This document shows, in pieces, positions 7,121-14,668 of a stretch of 20,542 nucleotides of DNA. The stretch's first letter is position 1. Each line of letters opens with the position of its first letter. The stretch is from Oscillospiraceae bacterium (GTDB lineage Bacteria; Bacillota_A; Clostridia; Oscillospirales; Oscillospiraceae), in the NCBI GenBank assembly GCA_017627975.1, contig JAGAFT010000100.1, positions 1 to 20,542 of the forward strand. Reading direction: 5' to 3'. The translations under genes were made by a program, and so were the position numbers. The notes beneath the pieces were generated by a model. It searched no databases and was not told the DNA's origin. It saw nothing but the letters and a program-made list of their open reading frames with translations.

Positions 7121-7152
7121 GAAAATCACCGTGAAGCTTCACGGTGATTTTC
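7121..7152 (-). terminator. 32-bp perfect palindrome, terminator of the GntR-ABC operon
   Basis: The 32 bases are completely self-complementary (arms beginning GAAAATCACCG, centre AAGCTT). As RNA this gives a long stem with a minimal 4-nt loop. On the minus strand the 3' arm ends GATTTTC and runs into a T-rich tail, so it would terminate the permease transcript that stops at 7200. The symmetric A/T flanks could also allow termination in the other direction. Confidence 0.75.
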
Positions 7153-7199
7153 TTCTCTGTCGGACCGCTGCGCTTGCCTCTCCGGTCCTGCTTCTTTCG

Positions 7200-9071
7200 T
7201 TATGCGCCGGTTTCGCATTCCCGTTTCGCTGTAACGACGTCCATCGTCTCCCATTCGAGCTTCGTGTGTTCTTCGATCCACTCGAGGCAATGTTCGGAGA
7301 AGGTAAACACCCGATAGCTGTGGCCCCAGAGATACGGGTCGTGTGTCCGCGTTTCGTCATAGAGGTTGATGTCGATGCGCAGATTGGTCTGGGTCTTCAT
7401 GTTCTCTTCTGTGTCGACGATGGTATAGAGGCTCAGATTTCCGTCCTCCGCGTCGGGCAGCATGGCCATGTTCCAGAGTTCCAGCGTCTCCTGCGGTGAC
7501 AGGCGGTAGGAGTTCTCCATCCCGTTTAAGCCTTCCCTGTTGATGACGGCATAATTCACATACTGCGCTTCCATTGGCAGTGTCGTCTGCATCCGGCTCT
7601 GGATTCCCTCCCGGGAGTTCAGAAGGTTCAGGATCTTTCCGACAGTGCTCTCCGGTTCGTCCACCTCATGCGCATGAAAAACGATGGTATAGACACGCTG
7701 AAGCTCTCTGCCGTTTTGCATGACATAGTTGATCGGAACCCAGAAATCCATCTGAAGATCGTCCTCTACTTCCGGATCGTTCAGACGATACGACTTTTCG
7801 CCCATGCGCATATAATCTTCACTTTTGCCGTCATACAGCTGCTTATCCCTTATCAGCTCGCGGTGCAGTTCCGTCACCAGGCGGATGTTCTCCGGATCAG
7901 AGAATTCGGTATCGAAGTAGAATTCCACATGGTCTACTTTGTCAGGATCGGGGACCCGCTTTTCGTAACCGGTGACATCGGTCTCCGCCGCAATCACCGT
8001 CAGAACACAGATCAGACAGATCAAAGCCAGTCCTTTCCAGGGCAGCGGAAAAGCCCGGACCGTGCGGCGGATCAGCATCTCTGCGACCAGCCAGCCGAGG
8101 AAAGCGCCGATCACCAGCAGAGTTGCCGTCAGCCATGCGGCACTTCCGCCGGAAACACTGTTCTGGAAGAAGTTTTCAAAAGCAACTGCTGTGAAGAGAA
8201 ACGCGCCGCCGAAGCCCATGTAGACACGAAAGACCGGCTTCAGAACCGGAATGGCGACAAAGTCCGAAACGCTCTCCATTCTCCTTTTTCGATAGAGCAG
8301 CAGGGCGAGCAGAGCAAAGATCACCCCGACAACAGCATACGCCGCAAGGGTTCCAAGGCCTTCCAGCCGCACCGTATCCGGAAAGCTCGTCACGACCTTC
8401 AGTTCTTCACTGAGTTTCACCGGCGGAGAGAGAAAGCTCAGGCGCATTTTCCCCGGCGTCATCCCGTATATGACATTACTCAGGAGCTCCCGGATACAGG
8501 TTTCAAAGCCGATTGCAGTTAAGTTCAGAACCACATACACCGCCGGCAGAACCAGGATGTTTCCGGTGAGCATGGCGCAGAAAAGCGAAAGTCCGTAAAA
8601 AGCCATAAGTCCGAGTGACGCACAGGCAAACCATCTGAAAAACCAGACTGTGCCGATATCATAGGACGCTGTCATCAGCATTGTGAGCCCCATCACCAGA
8701 AGTTCACAGACCAGCATCGGAATCAAGCCCGTCAGATACAGGGTCAGGAACAGACTTTCCCTGCGGATCGGCAGGCTGTTCATCAGGGTGTTGCCACGGC
8801 TGTTATAGAGATATCCGAAGAGCAGCATGACCGTCAGGATCGCCACGGCCATTCCGGCCATTCCCTGAAAAACAGCCATATTCGCAATCTGTTCCCTGCA
8901 GACATAGAGCAGGCTGACGCCGCTTCTTCCCCTCGCCGTCCGAATTTCACTCAGCAGCGGCAGAGGCAAGGTCACCAGAAGGAAGCCCAGATATGCCGCC
9001 CACAGGGGCCAGCAGCGTCGCAGCGTATTGCGGGCAATCGCGGTATTAAAGGACAAGCGACTTGACTTCAT
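7200..9071 (-). CDS. ABC-2-like exporter permease with large extracytoplasmic domain
   Basis: This 623-residue membrane protein is the permease partner of the ATPase just upstream. By eye there are about nine hydrophobic spans, five in the first 200 residues and four more between roughly 245 and 370. They are followed by a hydrophilic C-terminal domain of about 240 residues (starting near ETDVTGYEKRVPDPDKVDHV) that should lie outside the membrane. Proteins of this build next to YtrA-type regulators are, from memory, annotated with DUF6449; I cannot confirm that here. The frame opens at ATG 9092, but GGGAGGGACGG at a proper distance selects ATG 9071 (MKSSRLSFN), 26 nt inside the end of the ATPase gene, so translation is coupled. 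The substrate is unknown; related GntR-ABC operons respond to cell-wall-active compounds, which is only an analogy. Confidence 0.82.
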   Translation of the reverse strand: MKSSRLSFNTAIARNTLRRCWPLWAAYLGFLLVTLPLPLLSEIRTARGRSGVSLLYVCREQIANMAVFQGMAGMAVAILTVMLLFGYLYNSRGNTLMNSLPIRRESLFLTLYLTGLIPMLVCELLVMGLTMLMTASYDIGTVWFFRWFACASLGLMAFYGLSLFCAMLTGNILVLPAVYVVLNLTAIGFETCIRELLSNVIYGMTPGKMRLSFLSPPVKLSEELKVVTSFPDTVRLEGLGTLAAYAVVGVIFALLALLLYRKRRMESVSDFVAIPVLKPVFRVYMGFGGAFLFTAVAFENFFQNSVSGGSAAWLTATLLVIGAFLGWLVAEMLIRRTVRAFPLPWKGLALICLICVLTVIAAETDVTGYEKRVPDPDKVDHVEFYFDTEFSDPENIRLVTELHRELIRDKQLYDGKSEDYMRMGEKSYRLNDPEVEDDLQMDFWVPINYVMQNGRELQRVYTIVFHAHEVDEPESTVGKILNLLNSREGIQSRMQTTLPMEAQYVNYAVINREGLNGMENSYRLSPQETLELWNMAMLPDAEDGNLSLYTIVDTEENMKTQTNLRIDINLYDETRTHDPYLWGHSYRVFTFSEHCLEWIEEHTKLEWETMDVVTAKRECETGA

Positions 9072-9939
9072 GTTCCGTCCCTCCCAGTTCATAGATGAAA
9101 ATTTCCTCCAGGGTCAGCGGCAGGATGTCAAGAAACAGCGGCTCACAGGCCTGAAGCTCGGTACTCAGCGCTTCCGCGCGGCCGCGGAGGATTAGCTGGC
9201 GCACCCTTCCGGTCCGTCCCTCATGCAGCAGCTCCAGATCATCGGGCAGTTCCTTGCCCTCCGGCAATACCAGCTGGATCTTCACCATGTTTTCCTGCAG
9301 CTCGCTGAGGCTGCGTTCCAGCAGCATTTTACCCCGGTTCATGATTCCCACATGGTCGCAGACATCCTCCAGTTCGCGCAGATTGTGGGAAGAGACCAGC
9401 ACCGTGGTTCCCCGCTCTGCCACGTCTCCCAGGATCAAGCCCCAGACCGACCTCCTGTTGACAGGATCCAGGCCGTCCAGCGGCTCATCCAGCACCAGGA
9501 TATCCGGCCGCTGTGCAAGGGCAAAACGGAAAGCCGCCAGCTTCTGCTGTCCCTTGGAAAGCTTCCTCATCATTCTCTTGCCGTCAAGTTCAAAATCTTT
9601 CCCCAGCTTCTCATAGTACTGCCGGTCAAAGCCGGGGTAGACGGATGCATAGAACCGCATCATATCGTCTATGGTTGCCTGACTCCAGAAGGAGATTTCG
9701 TCGGGGATTCCGGCAATTTTTCTCTTGACCTTCGGATTCTCATAAACAGCTTCCCCGTTCACGAGCAGTTCGCCTTCATCCTGCCGGTAGATCCCTGTCA
9801 GATGGCGGATCAGCGTGCTCTTTCCTGCGCCGTTCGGTCCGACCAGTCCGTAAACCGCGCTGTCCGGCACCGTCATCGTCAGGCCGTCCAGAGCACGTGT
9901 ATGCTCGAACGACTTTACCAGCTTGATCGCTTCAATCAT
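9046..9939 (-). CDS. ABC transporter ATP-binding protein (YtrB-like)
   Basis: The 297-residue protein is the nucleotide-binding subunit that powers the adjacent permease. It contains Walker A GPNGAGKST (34-42), the Q-loop region around IPDEISFWSQ, the signature LSKGQQ (127-132), Walker B ILVLDEP (147-153) with catalytic Glu, a D-loop GLDP and the switch His185 in VSSHNLRELEDVCDHVGIM. The C-terminal 85 residues are a typical accessory extension of exporter ATPases. ATG 9939 lies 8 nt inside the end of the upstream regulator gene and is preceded by GGAGGGAAAG. The order regulator-ATPase-permease matches the ytr-type operons of Firmicutes. The substrate cannot be inferred. Confidence 0.93.
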   Translation of the reverse strand: MIEAIKLVKSFEHTRALDGLTMTVPDSAVYGLVGPNGAGKSTLIRHLTGIYRQDEGELLVNGEAVYENPKVKRKIAGIPDEISFWSQATIDDMMRFYASVYPGFDRQYYEKLGKDFELDGKRMMRKLSKGQQKLAAFRFALAQRPDILVLDEPLDGLDPVNRRSVWGLILGDVAERGTTVLVSSHNLRELEDVCDHVGIMNRGKMLLERSLSELQENMVKIQLVLPEGKELPDDLELLHEGRTGRVRQLILRGRAEALSTELQACEPLFLDILPLTLEEIFIYELGGTEHEVKSLVL

Positions 9940-10297
9940 ATTCTTTCCCTCCCCTGATGCAATCCATCATCGCGGCCTCATCCACGCCGAGACTCTTCAG
10001 CTCTGCGCCGATCTCACGAAGCTGTGTGAGCAGTTCTTTCCGCCGCAGCGCGGCCGTATCACCCGCATCCGCCACAAAGCTCCCTTTCCCCGGCACGGAA
10101 CAGATATAGCCCTCCTGCTCAAGCTCACGGTAGGCACGCTGAATTGTATTCGGATTAATGGCAAGCTCTGTCGCTAGTTCCCGTACCGATGGCATCTTTT
10201 CATCGGGCCCCAGTGCCCCGGAGAGAATCAGCGTACGAAACCCATCTTTGATCTGTTCATAAATCGGTCTCGGATCGCGATAGCTAATCTGGATCAA
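9932..10297 (-). CDS. YtrA-subfamily GntR transcriptional regulator
   Basis: This short 121-residue regulator has an N-terminal winged helix-turn-helix (about 10-75: PIYEQIKDGFRTLILSGAL, MPSVRELATELAINPNTIQRAYRELEQEGYI, GKGSFVA) and only a short C-terminal dimerisation segment, the hallmark of the YtrA subfamily. It should repress its own operon, which also encodes the ABC exporter. The frame is open from a GTG at 10306, but the ribosome binding site GAGGTG overlaps that codon; a TTG at 10297 has correct spacing and gives the family-typical start MIQISYRDPRPIYEQI, so I prefer TTG. The gene overlaps the ATPase gene by 8 nt. A near-perfect inverted repeat at the promoter is the likely operator. 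The inducer is unknown. Confidence 0.9.
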   Translation of the reverse strand: MIQISYRDPRPIYEQIKDGFRTLILSGALGPDEKMPSVRELATELAINPNTIQRAYRELEQEGYICSVPGKGSFVADAGDTAALRRKELLTQLREIGAELKSLGVDEAAMMDCIRGGKEYD

Positions 10298-10316
10298 CTT
10301 TACCACCTCAGCTGAA

Positions 10317-10347
10317 TTAACTGTATTATCTCTGTTAATACGGTTAA
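10317..10347 (-). promoter_or_regulatory. Probable operator of the YtrA-type regulator
   Basis: TTAACTGTATTA (10317-10328) and TAATACGGTTAA (10336-10347) match as an inverted repeat at 11 of 12 positions around a 7-nt centre. It overlaps the last bases of the -10 box and the transcription start of the regulator-ABC operon, an ideal place for autorepression. Long GT...AC dyads are typical of YtrA-type regulators. Confidence 0.65.
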
Positions 10348-10374
10348 TATAGCAAATAAACTGCTCCCTGTCAA
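10346..10374 (-). promoter_or_regulatory. Promoter of the GntR-ABC exporter operon
   Basis: On the minus strand TTGACA (10374-10369), exactly 17 bp, then TATATT (10351-10346), with TGC before the -10 (extended). It is one of the best promoter matches in the window. The -35 lies in the loop of the upstream plsY terminator hairpin, and the hairpin's second arm forms most of the spacer. Confidence 0.8.
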
Positions 10375-10389
10375 GGGGAGCAGTTTATT
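10355..10389 (-). terminator. Terminator of plsY, overlapping the next promoter
   Basis: Two exact 14-base arms (10355-10368 and 10376-10389) flank a 7-nt loop (TGTCAAG on the plus strand). On the minus strand the second arm ends in TTTATTTGC, an adequate U-rich tail. It lies 33 nt after the plsY stop. Confidence 0.8.
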
Positions 10390-10421
10390 TTTAAGAATTC
10401 CTTTGTAAATGGGCGCCCGCT

Positions 10422-11027
10422 TTACTTTCCCGTTTTGCCTGCCCGGAAATCCGGCTCCGTCCCGGCTCTGAGACGCTTGATATTTTCGCTGTGACGGGTA
10501 ATCGCAAGAACACTGGCAAATACCGACAGCGCAATCATCGAGGGTCTCGGTGCGAAAATCCACGTAGAAGGGACAATGGTAAGCGCCGCTGTAAGAGAGC
10601 CCACCGAAACCTTCTTGCTGATCAGGGCTCCGATCAGAAAGGCTGCTACAATGGATGTTCCGACTCTCCAGTCAATCATAAACCCGATTGCCGCGCCTGT
10701 CGCAATCCCTTTTCCGCCTTTAAAATGGTGAAAAAGCGGGAAACAGTGCCCCAGCATCACGGCCATGCCGCCAAGACAGACGCCGACGTCTCCCAGAAGG
10801 CGGCGCCCGATCATCATGGCGGCCACAGCCTTCAGGACATCAAAGGCCAGTGTCGCAACACCGGCAACCCAGCCGAACACCCGTGTCATATTGGTTGCGC
10901 CGGCGTTCCCGCTTCCGTGCTTGCGAATGTCTCTTCCAAGGAAAAGGCAGGAGATGATGATCGAAAAGCTCAGAGATCCCAGAAGAAACCCAATCACAAA
11001 GACAAGAAGCCAATAAAGATATGTCAT
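10422..11027 (-). CDS. plsY: Glycerol-3-phosphate acyltransferase PlsY
   Basis: PlsY transfers the acyl group of acyl-phosphate to glycerol 3-phosphate, the first committed step of membrane phospholipid synthesis in most Gram-positives. The 201-residue protein is of normal length and strongly hydrophobic, with several predicted spans. The three conserved blocks are present: GSGNAGATN (38-46), GHCFPLFHHFKGGKG (93-107) and RHSENIKRLRAGTE (178-191). ATG 11027 is preceded by GAGGTGTGTT. It follows the COG2426 gene by 12 nt, so both are probably one transcript, and is closed by a strong hairpin. Its acyl-phosphate-making partner PlsX is not in the window. Confidence 0.96.
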   Translation of the reverse strand: MTYLYWLLVFVIGFLLGSLSFSIIISCLFLGRDIRKHGSGNAGATNMTRVFGWVAGVATLAFDVLKAVAAMMIGRRLLGDVGVCLGGMAVMLGHCFPLFHHFKGGKGIATGAAIGFMIDWRVGTSIVAAFLIGALISKKVSVGSLTAALTIVPSTWIFAPRPSMIALSVFASVLAITRHSENIKRLRAGTEPDFRAGKTGK

Positions 11028-11039
11028 AACACACCTCGT

Positions 11040-11519
11040 TTAAAAGACATGAATCGCTCCATAGGTCACTCCGGTAACAATCAGACCTGCAATACAAACG
11101 CCGATCAGGATCACCGGCACCGCCTGTTTGAGCCTCATGTTCATCAGCGCTGCAATCAGCGCTCCTGTCCAGGCACCTGTCCCAGGGGCCGGAATCGCCA
11201 CAAATAGGAGAAGACCCCAGGGGCCGTAACGCTCAACGGTATCGCTTTTGGATTCCGCCCGCTTTTCCAGTTTTGTCACAACGCGGTCCATTCCCGGCCA
11301 ATGCTTTCTCAGCCATGCGAAAATCTTTTTAATAAAGATGATAATAAACGGAACCGGGAGCATGTTTCCGAGAACAGTCGCGAGATACGCCAGCGGCCAC
11401 GGGAGCCCCGACGTAATTGCCACCGGAAGTCCCCCCCTGAGTTCAATCACAGGGACCATGGAAATCAAAAACGCCCATATGAATTTCCCGGCGGTTGTGC
11501 CGGTCAGCCACTCCATCAT
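11040..11519 (-). CDS. Small membrane protein of the COG2426 / small multi-drug export family
   Basis: The 159-residue integral membrane protein shows the family-typical start with ISMVPVIELRGGLPVAI (about 19-35), a second span ending in LPVPFIIIFIKKIF, and later GPWGLLLFVAIPAPGTGAWTGALIAALM and a C-terminal hydrophobic helix. The repeated Glu/Arg-Gly-Gly and Pro-Gly-Thr-Gly motifs inside hydrophobic segments resemble half of the DedA-like fold. The family name suggests export, but its transport role is poorly established. Two adjacent ATG codons open the frame; ATG 11519 has GAGAGG 6 nt upstream. Being cotranscribed with plsY suggests a membrane or lipid-related role, which is only inference. 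Confidence 0.85.
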   Translation of the reverse strand: MMEWLTGTTAGKFIWAFLISMVPVIELRGGLPVAITSGLPWPLAYLATVLGNMLPVPFIIIFIKKIFAWLRKHWPGMDRVVTKLEKRAESKSDTVERYGPWGLLLFVAIPAPGTGAWTGALIAALMNMRLKQAVPVILIGVCIAGLIVTGVTYGAIHVF

Positions 11520-11632
11520 GTCAAACCTCTCAACTCGTCTCTCCTTCCCTGAGAAACGTCCTGCAGACAGAGAACAAAACGATGATTATTCCATCCCATC
11601 GTATTCTCTCTTATTCGCCGATTTTAGTATGT

Positions 11633-11661
11633 ATAATAACATATACCGCTGCATGAAGCAA
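11633..11661 (-). promoter_or_regulatory. Possible promoter of the COG2426-plsY operon
   Basis: On the minus strand TTGCTT (11661-11656), 17 bp, then TATTAT (11638-11633), preceded by TGT (extended -10). The -35 spans the end of one arm and the loop of the upstream hairpin, and the spacer contains the second arm. The remaining leader down to 11519 (about 105 nt) shows no other recognisable element. Confidence 0.45.
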
Positions 11662-11669
11662 CGGTATAT
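11641..11669 (-). terminator. Probable terminator of the FCD-type GntR gene
   Basis: Arms 11641-11652 and 11658-11669 pair over 12 bp when read on the minus strand (one G-U pair) around a 5-nt loop. In the plus direction the same position would be a C-A mismatch, so the hairpin favours minus-strand RNA. It is followed by GTTATTATAC rather than a clean U run, so termination may be partial. Confidence 0.5.
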
Positions 11670-11707
11670 CTTGTTAAAAAGTTTAAAACATTTTAATCAC
11701 AAAGTTT

Positions 11708-12370
11708 TCAGGCTTCGATCGGTTCCATGTGCTCCATCCGGTCCATGGCATTCCTGACATGGGTGAGCACCGCCTGTTCTGCCGCATCCGGGTCATGAGC
11801 CGCCAGTGCGTGATAAATCGCCATATGCTCATCGTTGGACTGCAGGGCCCTGCTCTGCTTGCTGACCGACGCCATACGGAACTTGGTCATTTTCTTGTGG
11901 ATCCTGGTAAGAACATCAATATACGCCTTGCTTCCGCAGGACTTGTAGAGAAGTTCATGAAACTGGGAATCCAGGTTCTTGGTATGCTCGGAACTGCTGT
12001 TTCCCTGCTTGTTGATATAAAACCGCTGCAGCTCCGCCAGATCAAGAAGCTCCCCCAGCTGTTCATCCGTAATGTTCACAGCCGCCCGTCTCGCGGCCTC
12101 CCCTTCAAGATGCAGCCGAATATCATACAGATCGAGCATGTCTTCTGCAGAAATGCCGATCACTTCCATTCCCCGCCCGCTCTCTGCAAGAATGTTTTCC
12201 TGCTCCAGCCGCAGCAGCGCTTCCCGGATCGGCGTTCGGCTTACATCGAGCTCTTTGGAAAGACGCAGCTCGCTCAGAATCTCGCCGCGGCGATACTTTC
12301 CAGAAAGGATCTCTTGTTCCAGCTGCTCAAAGATCTGATCCGCGATGGAAATGTTCCGATGTTCTTTCAT
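11708..12370 (-). CDS. FadR-family (FCD-domain) GntR transcriptional regulator
   Basis: The 220-residue protein has an N-terminal winged helix (about 8-72, with ILSELRLSKELDVSRTPIREALLRLEQENIL) and an all-helical FCD ligand domain (about 78-210). The usual metal-binding residues of FCD proteins are present: D134 and H138 (DSQFHELL), H182 (NDEHMAIYHAL) and H204 (LTHVRNAM), so a metal-coordinated small organic acid is a plausible effector. The frame is open to a TTG at 12418, but that lies at the promoter; ATG 12370 (MKEHRNISIADQIF) fits the family, with a somewhat distant GAGGAC site. Such regulators usually control sugar-acid or organic-acid genes, yet neither neighbour (FtsH, COG2426) is catabolic, so its target is not evident here. 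Confidence 0.9.
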   Translation of the reverse strand: MKEHRNISIADQIFEQLEQEILSGKYRRGEILSELRLSKELDVSRTPIREALLRLEQENILAESGRGMEVIGISAEDMLDLYDIRLHLEGEAARRAAVNITDEQLGELLDLAELQRFYINKQGNSSSEHTKNLDSQFHELLYKSCGSKAYIDVLTRIHKKMTKFRMASVSKQSRALQSNDEHMAIYHALAAHDPDAAEQAVLTHVRNAMDRMEHMEPIEA

Positions 12371-12408
12371 TTTTTTCGTCCAGTCCTCAAACCGTAGTTG
12401 TGGTATGG

Positions 12409-12446
12409 CTGTATACAATTATATCGTCGTACTGATTGAATGTCAA
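12409..12446 (-). promoter_or_regulatory. Consensus promoter plus operator-like palindrome of the FCD-type GntR gene
   Basis: On the minus strand TTGACA (12446-12441), exactly 17 bp, then TATAAT (12423-12418): both boxes perfect. Directly adjoining the -10, at 12418-12409, lies TTGTATACAG, whose central 8 bp are a perfect palindrome. It resembles the GT...AC operators of FadR-type regulators and sits where bound protein would block transcription, suggesting autoregulation. Confidence 0.75.
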
Positions 12447-12471
12447 GCACGTTTCGTTCCATAGGGTCAAA

Positions 12472-12506
12472 AGAACAGACCGGATAATAGATAACCGGTC
12501 TGTTCT
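12472..12506 (-). terminator. Terminator of ftsH and the upstream housekeeping run
   Basis: Exact 12-bp arms AGAACAGACCGG (12472-12483) and CCGGTCTGTTCT (12495-12506) flank an 11-nt loop. On the minus strand the stem is followed by TTTTGACC. It begins 8 nt after the ftsH stop. Confidence 0.8.
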
Positions 12507-12513
12507 GATTGGC

Positions 12514-14616
12514 TTATTCGTTTTGATCCGTCTCGGAAGCGGTGTTCTCTACCGGGCTCTCCGCCTCTGCGGAAGTTTCTTCGGTTTCTTTCTCTGCGGA
12601 GCCTTCGTCAACAGTCGCTGCATCCTGCGCAGCTGCAGGCTCGGCATGGTTTTCGGCGTCTGTCTTCTGCTCCTCGGCATACCCATCGGTCATCGAGATT
12701 TTCTTTGCCGGACGCTCGATGGTACTGTCATGACGGGCCTGCTTCCCGGCCTTCAGAACTTCCGGCATGAATTCACCGTGCTCGAAGTAATAGTTGAATT
12801 CATCCGCCTCAATGGTCTCGTTGACCAGCAGATACTCTGCAAGGCCTCTGAGCTGTTCACCGTGCTCGGTCAGGATTTCTTCACAGCGTTTTGCCGCTTC
12901 GTCAAAGATCGCCTTGACTTCTTCATCGATGATTGCCGCCGTCTCTTCGGAATAGCTCTTCGTCTGGCCGAAATCACGCCCGATGAAGATACTGTGTCCC
13001 GAGGTGTCGTACAGAATGGGGCCAAGCCGCTCGCTCATGCCGTACTTCATCACCATGTCGCGCGCAAGAGAACTGGCCTGCTGAATATCACCGGAGGCTC
13101 CTGTGGAGATATCGTCCAGGAAGAGCTTTTCCGCAATGCGGCCGCCAAGCGAGACGACGATGTTTTCAAACATCTCTTCCTTTGACGTAAAGTTCTCCAG
13201 ATCCTCCTGCGGCCGGAACAGCGTAAATCCACCGGCAGGCCCGCGAGGGATAATCGTGATATAATGGACCGGGTCCACATGCTTGCAGAACTTTGCCGCC
13301 ACGGCATGGCCGGACTCATGATAGGCGGTCAGGCGTTTTGCCTTGTCGCTCATCTTGCGGCTCTTCTTCTCCGGGCCCATCTGAACCTTGAGAATCGCTT
13401 CGTCAACATCCTCCATTGTGATGAAACGATGCTTTCTGCGAACCGCGAGAAGCGCCGCTTCGTTCATCAGGTTTTCGAGATCCGCACCGGCAAATCCAGG
13501 CGTGCCCTTGGCAATGGAGTTCAGATCCACATCATCGCCGAGCTGCTTGTCTCTGGAATGGATCTTCAGGATCGCCTCTCTGCCTCGGATATCCGGCAGG
13601 CCGACATAGACCTGGCGGTCAAAACGTCCGGGACGGAGCAGCGCGTTATCCAGGATGTCCGCGCGGTTGGTTGCCGCCATGACGATTACACCCTCGTTGT
13701 TGCCGAAACCGTCCATTTCAACCAGCAGCTGGTTCAGGGTCTGCTCGCGCTCATCATGTCCGCCGCCGAGGCCGCTTCCTCTCTGACGGCCGACCGCGTC
13801 GATCTCATCGATAAAGATGATCGCAGGTGCGGCTTTCTTTGCCTGTTCAAACAGATCCCTGACACGGCCGGCGCCGACGCCGACATAAAGCTCGACAAAA
13901 TCGGAACCGGAGATGGAAAGGAACTGCACGCCGGCTTCTCCGGCTACGGCCTTTGCCAGCAGGGTTTTACCGGTTCCCGGAGGTCCTACCAGCAGAACCC
14001 CTTTGGGAATTCTTGCGCCCATGGCTGTGTAGGCCTTCGGATCCTTCAGGAACTCCACAATTTCTGCCAGTTCTTCCTTTTCCTCATCGCAGCCTGCGAC
14101 ATCGGCAAAGGTTTTCTTATTCTTCTCATCGCTCCCAAGGCGGGTTCTTGCCTTGCTGAAGCGGGCCACCCCTCCGGCTCCGCCGCCCATACGGTTCATC
14201 ATCACATACCAGAGCACCATCGCTCCTCCCATGAGGATCAGGTATGGGATAATGCTTGCCCACCACGGGACAACAAAGCCTTCGTTGTAATCGTACTTCT
14301 CCAGGATACCTTTCTCGTGCTGTTCTTTGATCAGCTCATTAAAGTCTTCATAGAATACGCCGAAGCTGTAAAGGTCATAGGTCTTTTCAACGGTCGTTTT
14401 GTCCGTACCGTCTGTTCGAAGCGTCAGAATGATCTTGTTGCCTTCTGTCCGGAAGGACTGCACCTTTCCCGCGTTAAACAGGTCTGCAAGCTCCGAGTAG
14501 TTGTCCAGCGTATCAGGCTCGGTGTCCTTTGTCATCGTGAAGATGACCGCGATGAGAATCAGCACAAGAAGCACATAAAAGCCAATATCCCGGGCACGAT
14601 TGTGTTTTGGGTTCAA
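12514..14616 (-). CDS. ftsH: ATP-dependent zinc metalloprotease FtsH
   Basis: FtsH is a hexameric membrane AAA+ protease that extracts and degrades membrane and regulatory proteins. The 700-residue product has two N-terminal spans (about 11-28 and 118-140) flanking an extracytoplasmic domain, the AAA module with Walker A GPPGTGKT (211-218), Walker B IIFIDEID (266-273) and the arginine-finger region LLRPGRFDR (327-334), then the protease domain with HESGH (433-437) and third zinc ligand D510 ([11 protein letters not shown]). The last 90 residues are an acidic Glu/Ala/Thr-rich tail. The start is a TTG: an in-frame TGA lies two codons before it and the next ATG (residue 28) would remove the first span. 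The ribosome binding site is weak. It follows hpt by 52 nt, the usual Firmicute neighbour. Confidence 0.96.
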   Translation of the reverse strand: MNPKHNRARDIGFYVLLVLILIAVIFTMTKDTEPDTLDNYSELADLFNAGKVQSFRTEGNKIILTLRTDGTDKTTVEKTYDLYSFGVFYEDFNELIKEQHEKGILEKYDYNEGFVVPWWASIIPYLILMGGAMVLWYVMMNRMGGGAGGVARFSKARTRLGSDEKNKKTFADVAGCDEEKEELAEIVEFLKDPKAYTAMGARIPKGVLLVGPPGTGKTLLAKAVAGEAGVQFLSISGSDFVELYVGVGAGRVRDLFEQAKKAAPAIIFIDEIDAVGRQRGSGLGGGHDEREQTLNQLLVEMDGFGNNEGVIVMAATNRADILDNALLRPGRFDRQVYVGLPDIRGREAILKIHSRDKQLGDDVDLNSIAKGTPGFAGADLENLMNEAALLAVRRKHRFITMEDVDEAILKVQMGPEKKSRKMSDKAKRLTAYHESGHAVAAKFCKHVDPVHYITIIPRGPAGGFTLFRPQEDLENFTSKEEMFENIVVSLGGRIAEKLFLDDISTGASGDIQQASSLARDMVMKYGMSERLGPILYDTSGHSIFIGRDFGQTKSYSEETAAIIDEEVKAIFDEAAKRCEEILTEHGEQLRGLAEYLLVNETIEADEFNYYFEHGEFMPEVLKAGKQARHDSTIERPAKKISMTDGYAEEQKTDAENHAEPAAAQDAATVDEGSAEKETEETSAEAESPVENTASETDQNE

Positions 14617-14668
14617 ATAAGTTCACATCCGTTCTAATTACTGCTTATACACTCTGAAAAGAGAAGCC

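Noticed and set aside
13264..14637. 457-codon open frame on the plus strand opposite ftsH
   Set aside because: Antisense shadow of the highly conserved FtsH coding sequence, no family resemblance and no ribosome binding site of note.
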